Notes under the pieces: model-generated | The model's input: the letters and a program-made list of their open reading frames with translations, nothing else | Told to the model about the DNA's origin: nothing | The model's database searches: none | Program-made: the position numbers and the translations under genes | Part shown: positions 8,991 through 16,797 of the stretch, in pieces | Numbering within the stretch: the stretch's first letter is position 1 | Layout of the letters: every line of letters starts with the position of its first letter | From: Xylaria sp. FL1777 | Taxonomy: Eukaryota; Ascomycota; Sordariomycetes; Xylariales; Xylariaceae | Reading direction: 5' to 3' | NCBI GenBank assembly: GCA_022578965.1 | Contig: MU400980.1 | Location: 1 to 16,797, forward strand | Length of the DNA stretch: 16,797 nt

Positions 8991-9000
8991 GGCTATCACA

Positions 9001-11640
9001 CATATAAATATTTTTTTTATTTAATAAAATACTTAATATTATTGTTATTTTAACAAAAATCTAGTATATTTTTAATTTTATAAATGTTTTAATTTATTTT
9101 TATTTTTAGTTATGTTTTAATAAGTGTTTTAATAAATGCTAGTTTTAGTAAAAAAATATAAAAAACAAGGTAAATTTGCATGTTTTTTAGTAATAATAGT
9201 TTATAATTAATAAATAAAATAACTTCTTTAATTTTAAAAAAACTAAGTTTTTTAAATTTTAATTTATTGCTTAGTTGTTTTGTTTTAATTTAAAAAATAT
9301 TAATATTTATATTTTGTTTTTATTATAGTAAATAAACTTTATTTTTTTTTTTAAAAGTTAGTTTTTTAGTTTGTTTTTTGTTATAATATACTAATATTTA
9401 TTGTTATAAAAACTAAAAATATAATTATAATTTAGCTTATAGCATTTTAATTTTTGTTGTAATAATTTTTGCTTAAAGTACTATAATTAAAATAATAAGT
9501 GCTTTTATTAATGTTTTTTTTTGTTTTTTAATAGTTGCTTGCTATTTATAAATAGCTTTATGCAAAAATATGTTTATATTTTTGTTTATTAATATATTAT
9601 ATAAAATTTATGCTATTAATAATAGTTTTATTTAATTGTTTTATTAGTAATTAATATAACTTTATAAATATTGTTTTAATATTTAGTTTAGTTTTTTTGT
9701 TTGTTTATTTATTTATAAGTAATAAGCAGTTAAAAACTTTAGTTTAACGTTAATAAGTTTAAAAAAACTAGTTTTAAACTTAAAAGTAAACAATTTATTT
9801 TAGTTTAAAATAATTTTTTTTAGTAACTTATACTTATTTAAATATTAATATATAAAAGCATATATAAATTATTTAATTATTATATTTTTTTTAAACAATA
9901 AAAAATAAATATATTTAGTAAGTTTATTAATAATAATTTATATTTTATTATATTATACTTTTATAACTAAATTAGTTAATAAAGGTAATATTATAATAAA
10001 ATCTTAAGCAATAGTATATTATGCTTATTTAAGTATTTATATAAGTTATAATAGTTTATAAAGCTTATATTAAGCTACTTTAGCTTTATTATAAATATTG
10101 CACTTTTTTATAATAAATTTAATTATATTTTATAGTTTTAAAAAATTATATTTTTTTTATAGTTGTTTAACTATTTTTATTGCTTTTTAGTGTTTATATA
10201 ATAAGTATTTATAAAACTTTTTAATAAACTTGTTTTATAAAAATTTTAATAAATAAACCTTATGTTTATATATTAATTTGTTTTTTTTTTAATTTTTTAT
10301 ATTTTTATAATTTTGCTAATTTTTTTAAGTTATAAGCTTATTATAGTTATATATTTATAAAGTTTTTAAGTATAACTTTAACTTTTAAGCTTTTATTTTT
10401 TTAAAAATATAATACTTAAATGTTTTTTTTTAAAACTTTAAATTTTTTTTAATTTTATTAGCTAAATATGTTTGCTTAAATGTTTTTTTTTCCTTTAATA
10501 TAGCATATTTTAAAGTTAAATTTAAAAAAAAAAACTATTTAATTTTTATGTTATTTAATAATTTTTTATATAGTTATAAATTTTATTAAGTTTTAATAAT
10601 TTAAATAAATTTTAATTAGCTTTATAATTTTTATAAAAAATAGTTTTTATTTTTTAAGTGCTATAATAATTGCAAGTAGTTTTTTATTATATATAAAGTA
10701 TTATAATGCTATGTTTTATAGTGCTTTAAAATAATAAGCTACTAAGTGCTATTTTTTATTATTTTTTAATTATTTTAAAACTTTTATAATTATATTATTT
10801 AAAGCATTTGTTTTTAGCTTTTTCTTTTTTTATAAATTAAATAGTTTAACTATAAAGTTAAAAGTAATTTTTAGTTTTAGTTTTTTAAAAGCTTTTTAAG
10901 CTTTTTTTAAAATTAAAAAGAATTTTCTTTTGTATTTTTTTTTTATATATTTTATAAAGTAAAATGCTATTTTTTTAAAGTTTTAAATTAACATTTAAAC
11001 ATAATTTAAAAATTTTAATGCTTGTTATATATTTATAATAGTAGCTAAATTAAATATTTTTTAATTTTATATTATATTAATTTTTAACTATTAAATTTAT
11101 ATTTGTTTTAAAGTAATTATAAATTTTAAAAAGTTGATTTTTTATATATGTTATATATATTTTTTTGTATTAAGTTATAATTTTGCTTGTTTAAGTGTTT
11201 TTAATACTTAAATTATGTGTTTTTTATGTTTTTTTAATGTTTTAAAATAAATTAAGATATTATTTAAATAAATAACTATAAACTTATTTAAAAACTTTTA
11301 TAAAATTATTATTATTATATATTAAAAGCTAACTAATATATTTTATAATTTTTATAGTATAACTATATATTTATATAGTTTATATACTATTTATATAATA
11401 ATTTTTTATTTTTTTTTTTAGCTATTTTAATAGTATAATATTTATTTAAAATATTAACTACTATAAACTATTTTATTTAGCTAATGTTTTTTTTATAGTT
11501 ATTAATAAAATAAAAAAATATTTATTTATAATAGTAATTACGTTTAATAGTTAATAATTAACTATTATTTGCTATATTAGTTTTTTTTTATTATTAATTA
11601 GTTGTTTTTTATCTTTTATTTTAAATATTAATATTATAAG
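9001..11640. other. Decayed T-rich sequence, no gene recognised
   Basis: About 2.6 kb in which the + strand is T-rich, the reverse of the bias left of 6500. This would fit A-rich coding strands, typical of retroelement polyproteins, lying on the minus strand. No minus-strand frame could be matched to a family, and G/C content is among the lowest in the window. Confidence 0.5.
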
Positions 11641-11664
11641 GTATTTAATAAATATATATTATAT

Positions 11665-11825
11665 TATTTAAGCTAACGGCCTATTAGCTATGCCGGTTTT
11701 TATCTTTTATATATATAAGTAAAACCCATGCTTATAAGTTAAAAGTAAGCCGTAAACAGCTTACTTTTTTTTTAGTAGTTAAGTAAAAACATCTTATATT
11801 TATTTTTAAGTTATACCGGTTTTAC
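11665..11825. other. Small better-preserved patch with hairpin
   Basis: The words acggcc, gccggttttta (11691) and accggtttta (11816) show locally retained CpG, CpC and GpG. A hairpin with 10-bp arms aaaagtaagc (11741-11750) and gcttactttt (11759-11768) around cgtaaaca sits in the middle. No frame or RNA was recognised. It could be a remnant of an element end. Confidence 0.5.
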
Positions 11826-11964
11826 TACAATTTTATTAAATGTTTTGCTTTTTACTTCTTTGCTTTTAAGTTATTTGTTTACTTATATTATATTATTAAC
11901 TAAGTATATATATCTTTATGTAGTTACTTTGTAGTCCTTTTTTCTTTGTATTTTTTTTGCTTTG

Positions 11965-12142
11965 TAATTTGCTTGCTTTAGTATTGCTGCTTGCTTTATG
12001 CTACTTATAGCAATTTTTTTAGTTTTAGTACTTATTTAGCTAAATATGCTGCTTCTTTTTTTTAGTCTTTTTTTAAACCTTTTTTTATTGTATTATTAAT
12101 GCATTATAATTTGCTTGCTTTAGTATTGCTACTAGCTTTTTG
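11965..12142. repeat. Direct repeat pair, 142-bp spacing
   Basis: The segment taatttgcttgctttagtat at 11965 recurs at 12107, followed in both by gct(g/a)ct. Similar tagtc-plus-T-run sequences precede each copy (11932 and 12063), so this is probably a decayed tandem duplication of about 140 bp. A separate 11-bp tandem, aactaagttat, lies near 12161-12182, and a 14-bp palindrome, tagtaagcttacta, near 12260-12273. Confidence 0.65.
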
Positions 12143-12289
12143 CTGCATTAGTTTTTTTATAACTAAGTTATAACTAAGTTATAAGCAAAGTTAATTGCTT
12201 ATTACTTCTTAGTTTACTTTTTGTATATTTATTCTTTAAGCTACTTTTGTGCTTTTTGTAGTAAGCTTACTAAGTAAGCATAGCTTATA

Positions 12290-13477
12290 AATAACTTATG
12301 CATTAAGCAATATAAAGTAGCAATAAGTAATAAATTACTTTATTTAACTATTTATATTAATTTTTTTTTTTTAATTATTAATTTTACTACTTTTATTACT
12401 ACTATTATTATATGTTTAGCTTACGCCTGCTTTAATATATTAAAGTGCTTAGTTTGTAATATAATTAATTATTAATGCATTGCAGTTATATAAAAATTTA
12501 CTTTGCTATAGCTGCTATGCTTTTTGCAGTACATATTTATAATTAGCTTAGCTTAAATATATATACTAACTAGTATTAAGCTTATATATTTAAAGTTATA
12601 AGTTATTTTGCTATAGTTTTTATTAATTATTTAATTTATAATACTAAATAAAATAATTAATAGCTTATTATTATATAGTTTAAGCTTTTATAACTGCTTG
12701 TTGTTATGCTTTTTTACTATAATGCTAATCTTTAAAATAAAAATAAATACTTTAATGCTTTACGCTAAAATATTACTAATAGCCTTAAAATTTGTATTTA
12801 TTAAGCACGCTAAAATGCTTAAGCTATATTACTACTATATTGCCTATATTATAATAATATATTATGTACTTTTTATTGCTATTTTTTTTATGCTAACTAT
12901 ATAAAAACATTAATAATTTTTGCGTTTGTAATATTACTAGCAAGTTTATTAAGTGCTTATAATGCAAAAAAAGCAAAATAAGCGCTAAAAGTAGCAGTTA
13001 TAGTCCTATAAATACTTTTAACTATATTAATATTTATATATTTTTAAGCTTTACTTTATGCTTATTTTAACCGTTAAAGTTTTTTTAATCCTAAGTGCTA
13101 CTAATAATTCTTTAGCTTAAAAAAATTAATAAAAAACTTTAATTATTTATTAAAGCTTATATAACTGCGCGCTGTTTTTATACTAATAAAAATATTTAAG
13201 CTATACTTATAGCTAGTATGCAGCTTTAAGTTATAATTAAAAAAGCAAAAAAAGCTATAGCAAATAAAAAAGCTAAAAGCTTTATATAAATAAACCGGTT
13301 AAAAAATATTTATATAACTTTTAAAAGTTAGCATTATTATATATTTAGTAGCTAAAAGTTTTAGTAAAATTTTAATATTTAGTGCTTAATAAAGTTGCTT
13401 AATTGCTTTGCTTTTTTATAATGTATGCTTTTTAACTTTTATAGTTTTATATTTATAATTTTATATTGCTATTTTTA
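12290..13477. other. Decayed AT-rich sequence, no supported gene
   Basis: A + strand open stretch with an ATG at 12698-12904 reads Leu/Ile/Tyr/Phe/Lys-rich, low-complexity protein with no motif and no mutation-free context. I regard it as chance in AT-rich DNA. A second + strand frame from about 12938 to 13340 has about one stop per 13 codons, not clearly better than chance. Confidence 0.5.
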
Positions 13478-13800
13478 ATACTTTATTGTATTATACTTTA
13501 CTTTAAAGTTTATAAACATAAGCTTATAATAAGCAGCTTTTTTAAAACTATAAGTAGTAAACAGTTTTATAATAGCTGCTTTAGCTTTTGCTTCATAATT
13601 ATAGTAAACTTTTTTTAGCTCAAAAAAAAGCTAGTATTAATGCTTAGCTGTTTTTGCTTTATGTTTAAAGGCCTTTGTTTTTATATTTTTGCAGCTGCTT
13701 ACAACTTAATTAGTTTTTTAGCTACGTTATAATAGCTAAGCTTTCCCGTATTTAAAACCTATTTAGCTATCTCACGTGCTTTTTTCAGGTTGCATAATAA
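13478..13800 (-). pseudogene. Partly preserved minus-strand reading frame, unassigned
   Basis: On the minus strand, reading from 13800 down to 13478, about 107 codons contain three stops. One (TAG, + strand 13758-13760) sits where a Trp codon is likely. As read it includes NLKKAREIAK, VLNTGKLSYYNVAKKL, RPLNIKQKQLSINTS and KVYYNYEAKAKAAIIKLF, which look like real protein rather than noise. The upstream half of it (13740-13800) retains CpG, CpC and a CACGTG, so this patch is less mutated than its surroundings. I do not recognise the family. The AREIAKWVL-like opening followed by NVAKKL could be a helix-turn-helix, which would fit a transposase, but this is speculation. The same phase continues upstream to about 14150 as a lysine-rich stretch with more stops. 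Confidence 0.45.
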
Positions 13801-13857
13801 CTAGTAGCTTAGTTAAAAATTTGTCTGCTTTTTTAGTGTACTACAGGTAGTATTTAA

Positions 13858-14834
13858 TAAATAATTAAAACTTTTTTAAAAATTTTTTTGCTAAATTTTT
13901 TTAAATGTATTTTTATAAAGCGTTTATTTTATTTAAACTTATATAATATACTTAATAAAGCTTTAATTAACATTTTTTTTAATAAAAATATAGTAGTTTT
14001 ATAAGCTATGTTTAAGAAGTTTTTCTTTTTTTTTTTTTTAAATAATTTGTAAAATCTGTAATATATTTTTAGTATTTTGTTTAAGATTTTTTTTGCGATT
14101 TTTTTAATTTTTTTGCTTTATTTTTTATTTTTTTAATTAATAGTTTTTGCTTTTTATTAAATTAAAGAGTTATTAGTTTTTAGCTATAATATTTTTAAAA
14201 TAATATTATAATTAAATATATTAATAATATTTAATATAATTTGCTTTTTGTATTTTTATATAAATATATTAAGAAGTTTAGTTTTTTTAAATATATAACT
14301 ATTATTATAGCTAAAAGTACTTTTATTAAATTTTTTAATTTTTTAAGATTTTTGCTTATATTTTTAAGAAATTTTATTTTGTTTTATTACTTTAAATAAA
14401 ATTATATTAACTTATGCTTTTAAATTAATTAAAATGTTATACTTTTTTTTTAATATATAAGTTTAACTTTAAATTAATTTTTTTAATTATTATATTAAAC
14501 TTTATGTAAAGCTTTAGTTTTTTTAGTTATTTGTTGCTTTTTTAGCAAATATTTATTTTGTTTTTTGATTTTTTTTTATAAAATGTTTAAATGCTTGTTT
14601 TATTTAGTATTTTAAATATTATTATATTTTGTTTTATTTTTGCTTTTAAATAAGCTTTAAATTGCAGTTTTTAAGCTTTTTTACTTTTAATAACTATTTT
14701 TTACTATAATTATGCTTTAATTAGCTAGTAATATTTATAGCAGTTATTTTTATATTTTTTTAAAATAATATTATAAGTATAGTTAAAATTTTTTTTAAAT
14801 GTTATAAATTTTTATAAATTTTTATAATAAACTA
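13858..14834. other. Decayed T-rich sequence up to the pogo element
   Basis: The + strand is T-rich with long T runs, so the minus strand reads lysine-rich. It may be the 5' part of the same minus-strand gene as the relic at 13478-13800, but stops are frequent and no motif was seen. Confidence 0.45.
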
Positions 14835-14836
14835 TA
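14835..14836. other. TA target-site duplication, left copy
   Basis: The dinucleotide TA immediately precedes the left terminal inverted repeat (acgtggttta). The matching copy is at 16700-16701. TA duplication is the hallmark of Tc1/mariner superfamily insertion. Confidence 0.8.
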
Positions 14837-14887
14837 ACGTGGTTTATAAGCAAGTAAACCATTTAAGCAAATAAACTACTTTTTACC
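14837..14887 (+). repeat. Left terminal inverted repeat of the pogo element
   Basis: It begins acgtggtttataagcaagta. Aligned with the reverse complement of 16649-16699, 43 of 51 positions match and all eight differences are C/T or A/G. It contains an internal inverted pair, tggttta (14840-14846) and taaacca (14855-14861), and a second related block, taagcaaataaac, so the repeat is built from short (g/a)taaac-type subrepeats that could be transposase-binding sites. Confidence 0.9.
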
Positions 14888-14936
14888 TTAATATATACAT
14901 TTTTTTTTTGTTATATAATAATTTATTAACAATAAA

Positions 14937-16601
14937 ATGTTAAACAATTTAATTAAAGCTAGATTATAATTAGTTTTTTAAGCTATTTAGTTATTTTAAA
15001 AACTTAATATTTAATGCGTTTGCAAAATCTATAATATTTTTTGCACTACACTATATAATAAAATAAACAGTTATATTGCTTAAAACAAAACTTGCGCTAA
15101 TATGCATAAACTTAATTTAATTAAAAGAAATGTTTTTTTTAAGTATATTTTTAATTTAAATAAGCAAAAATATTTTTTTGCTTATGCTTTTATAAAAAAT
15201 ATAGCTAATTTTTTATGCAACTTATAAAACGAACTGCTTATTAGCAAGCATTAAGCTTATAACTTTATTAATTGCTATAAAAAGCTTAAATTGCAGTTTA
15301 TACGTGCTTACAATTATTAAAAAGCATTATATAAAGATCTAAAGATTATTAGCGCGTAGTTTAAGCGTTATATACGTATAAAAACGCAATATAGCATTTA
15401 TAATAACAATATTTAAAACTTTAATAAAACTAAGTTTATAATAAGCTAAATTTGCTTATATATAGTTATTATATATGCTAATTAACGTAAAAAGCATAAA
15501 GCAGTATAGCTTAGTAATAAAAAATAATTAATAATAATTTGTTTAATTAATTTATATAGTTTATTTATTTTGCTTTATATTGTTTTTTAAAAGGTTTATT
15601 ATTTTAAGCATTAGTACTAAAACATTAACTTTTTAACTAATTAAGTATTTAATACTAGTTTAAATAAATAAATAAACAATAATATAAAATTAAAATAAGC
15701 AAAACACTTTAAAAAACATACTTAGCTGTTTTAAGTAAGCAAATATTAATTATTAATGCTAAATTAGCATAAAAGTTATATATTAGCTAAGTTTAAAAAG
15801 TATTGCAAAAAACAATATATTATAACTATTGTTTTGCTTTTTTATTTGTTATATTTAATTTAACTATTTAATGTTAAGCTTTATAGCGTTTTAAAGCAAG
15901 CATATAATTATTAAATCAACAAATTTGTTAAGTTATATGTTAACTATATTATTAAGCTTAAGTTTTTTATTACGTTTAAAAAGGCCTTTTTTATTACTTT
16001 TTCAAAATTTAATGTTTAAAAAGGTTTTTAAAGGTTAAATTTAATATTTTATAATTTATAAGCTATAATTTTAAAGCTAAATGTATAGTTATAATTATTA
16101 ACGCTAATTTTTAATACTGTTAACTTGTTTAAACCTTAGGTTTTTTAAACGCTAAAAACTGCTAAAAAAGCAAGCGTGCAGTTAACTTTTATTAAAAGCT
16201 AAATTTCTAGTTATTAAAAAAGCTTCTTAAAGCTAATTTTAAAAGCTGTTAATTAGCTTGCAAAATTAAATTAAATGTTAGCATATTAAGTTATTTTTAT
16301 AAAAAATAAAGTTTAAAAGCTTTAAAAAGCAAATAAAGCACTTAGCAAGCGCTAAAAAAGTAAAAAAAAGCGCTTATAAAATGAAAAAAGTCTTATAATA
16401 AAAAATGCAATAAATTTAATTGCTTAAAAAAATGCGTAGAACTTAGTACAGTTATAAACGTTAAAAAATCGTAATAATAATAAGCTAAGTATGCTATGCT
16501 AGCAATAATATAAACAATGCAGCAAAACTAGCTATAATGCAAAAACTTGTAATAAAAATATAAAAACAAGTAATAAATCAAAATTTAATTAATTTTTAAT
16601 A
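14937..16601 (+). pseudogene. Fot1/pogo DD35D transposase, inactivated by transitions
   Basis: The frame runs from ATG 14937 to a double TAA at 16599, about 554 codons, the family's usual length. Codons 30-46 (KIYNIFCTTLYNKINSY) are the N-terminal psq-type HTH. Codons ~56-120, from MHKLN to CYKKL, are the Tc5/CENP-B-type HTH. DDE_1 core: the first Asp is AAT 15423 (codon 163, reads YNNNI then NFNKTKF). The second is AAT 15762 (codon 276, reads LLMLN then a stop). The third is AAT 15870 (codon 312, in the position of the QPLDV motif). Thirty-five residues separate the last two, hence DD35D. KFFITFKKAFFITFSKFNV (15960 on) and KANKALSKR (from about 16326) match the family C-terminus. A C-x2-C-x4-H-x4-C knuckle lies at codons 525-538, with Tyr for the first Cys and for the His. 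Many internal stops, no frameshift. The protein cannot be active as read. The final stop is a guess. Confidence 0.93.
16506..16550 (+). other. Zinc-knuckle remnant of the transposase
   Basis: The codons read Tyr(TAT 16509)-Lys-Gln-Cys(16518)-Ser-Lys-Thr-Ser-Tyr(TAT 16533)-Asn-Ala-Lys-Thr-Cys(16548). In family members the two Tyr positions are Cys and His. TGT-to-TAT and CAT-to-TAT are single transitions, and the spacing C-x2-C-x4-H-x4-C is exact. This motif fixed both strand and phase of the whole gene. Confidence 0.85.
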
Positions 16602-16648
16602 ATAACTGCTTTAGTTATAATATTATTAATAATTAAATATAACAAATT

Positions 16649-16699
16649 AATAAAAAATAGTTTACTTGTTTAAATAGTTTATTTGCTTATAAACCACAT
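16649..16699 (-). repeat. Right terminal inverted repeat of the pogo element
   Basis: Read on the minus strand from 16699 it begins atgtggtttataagcaaata. It differs from the left repeat at positions 2, 18, 24, 31, 35, 43, 50 and 51, all transitions. Alignment is lost beyond position 51. Confidence 0.9.
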
Positions 16700-16701
16700 T
16701 A
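16700..16701. other. TA target-site duplication, right copy
   Basis: TA directly follows the right inverted repeat (...aaaccacat|TA|gttata), pairing with TA at 14835-14836. Confidence 0.8.
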
Positions 16702-16797
16702 GTTATAATTAATTATTTTAATTTATAAAAGTTTTATATTTTTGTTTTTATAATTTGTTTAAAAAACTAATTATTTTTTAGTTTATTAAATAAATAT

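Larger units (their letters stand above)
8596..9000. mobile_element. Solo-LTR-like element, 405 bp, unmutated
   Basis: The element begins tgtgatagc (8596-8604) and ends gctatcaca (8992-9000). These are a perfect 9-bp terminal inverted repeat of TG...CA form, as at the ends of an LTR. The flanking pentamers cgtat (8591-8595) and catat (9001-9005) match at four of five bases, the mismatch being a G/A transition, and would be the 5-bp target duplication. Composition is normal, with many TpC, GpA and CpA, in sharp contrast to both flanks. Inside are a TATATA box at 8719-8724 and GC-rich repeats toward the right end. No primer-binding site or internal retrotransposon sequence adjoins it, so it looks like a solo LTR left by LTR-LTR recombination. 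A short non-autonomous TIR element is the alternative. Orientation is not determined. Confidence 0.7.
14837..16699 (+). mobile_element. Complete Fot1/pogo-type Tc1/mariner DNA transposon, mutated
   Basis: The 1,863-bp element has ~51-bp terminal inverted repeats, a TA duplication on both sides and one transposase gene filling almost all the interior. The gene starts 49 bp after the left repeat and ends 47 bp before the right one. Size and layout are as expected for autonomous fungal Fot1/pogo elements (about 1.8-2 kb). No deletion, insertion or frameshift was detected in the coding region. Inactivation is therefore by point transitions alone, which is the classic outcome of RIP. It is bounded on the left by decayed T-rich DNA and on the right by ~100 bp of AT-rich DNA to the window end. 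Confidence 0.92.

Noticed and set aside
11743..11768. Hairpin followed by a T run as a bacterial-type terminator
   Set aside because: The form is similar, but the setting is eukaryotic, no gene ends there and T runs are everywhere in this DNA.
12698..12904. 68-codon + strand ORF
   Set aside because: Hydrophobic low-complexity translation with no homology motif; expected by chance in AT-rich DNA.
1..16797. Mitochondrial, plastid or Plasmodium-like AT-rich genome
   Set aside because: There are no organellar genes, tRNAs or rRNAs. A fungal pogo element, LINE fragment and LTR-like island with transition-biased decay fit a fungal nuclear AT-rich region better.
1..16797. Centromere
   Set aside because: Fungal regional centromeres can be such AT-rich transposon relics, but nothing in the sequence distinguishes this from other heterochromatin; CENP-A mapping would be needed.
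16797..16797. Extension of another element past the window end
   Set aside because: Only ~96 bases follow the pogo element, AT-rich with no recognisable feature.

Overview
The window is extremely AT-rich DNA that looks like a heterochromatic, transposon-graveyard stretch of a filamentous ascomycete (Pezizomycotina) genome. No intact gene is visible. Three things point to a fungus with a RIP-like (repeat-induced point mutation) process. There are decayed transposon genes full of C-to-T and G-to-A stop codons, repeat copies that differ almost only by transitions, and one short unmutated LTR-like island of normal composition.

Layout, left to right. Positions 1-180 are homopolymer-rich. About 200-740 holds three tandem copies of a repeat with a 189-bp full unit. 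A partly open, unassigned reading frame lies at 734-1120. About 2042-2480 carries a recognisable C-terminal piece of a non-LTR retrotransposon (Tad/I-type LINE) ORF2. It is followed by a lysine-rich stretch built on a 39-bp (13-codon) repeat. From 2700 to 7960 there is mostly decayed A-rich sequence with a (TA)n tract, a lysine-rich open stretch at 5991-6182 and a 12-bp minisatellite. About 7964-8316 has a direct repeat, a 16-bp tandem array and a 26-bp tandem pair. A 405-bp TG...CA element at 8596-9000, probably a solo LTR, is the only clearly unmutated sequence. From 9001 to 13477 the top strand is largely T-rich and decayed, with small better-preserved patches. A minus-strand decayed reading frame occupies 13478-13800.

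The best-defined object is a complete 1,863-bp DNA transposon at 14837-16699, of the Tc1/mariner superfamily, Fot1/pogo type. It has ~51-bp terminal inverted repeats, a TA target duplication and a single uninterrupted transposase frame of about 554 codons. The frame is broken only by in-frame stop codons of the kind these transitions create. The HTH domains, all three DD35D catalytic positions and the C-terminal zinc knuckle can be located, and all three catalytic Asp codons now read AAT (Asn).

The most interesting genome-scale signal is the sequence context of the mutations. C survives almost only after A or G, while TpC/GpA and CpC/GpG are nearly absent. This differs from the textbook CpA-centred RIP signature. 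It also predicts the selective loss of Asp/Glu (GAN) codons seen in the transposase. Position counts were made by eye on small samples, and the whole-window statistics need computing.
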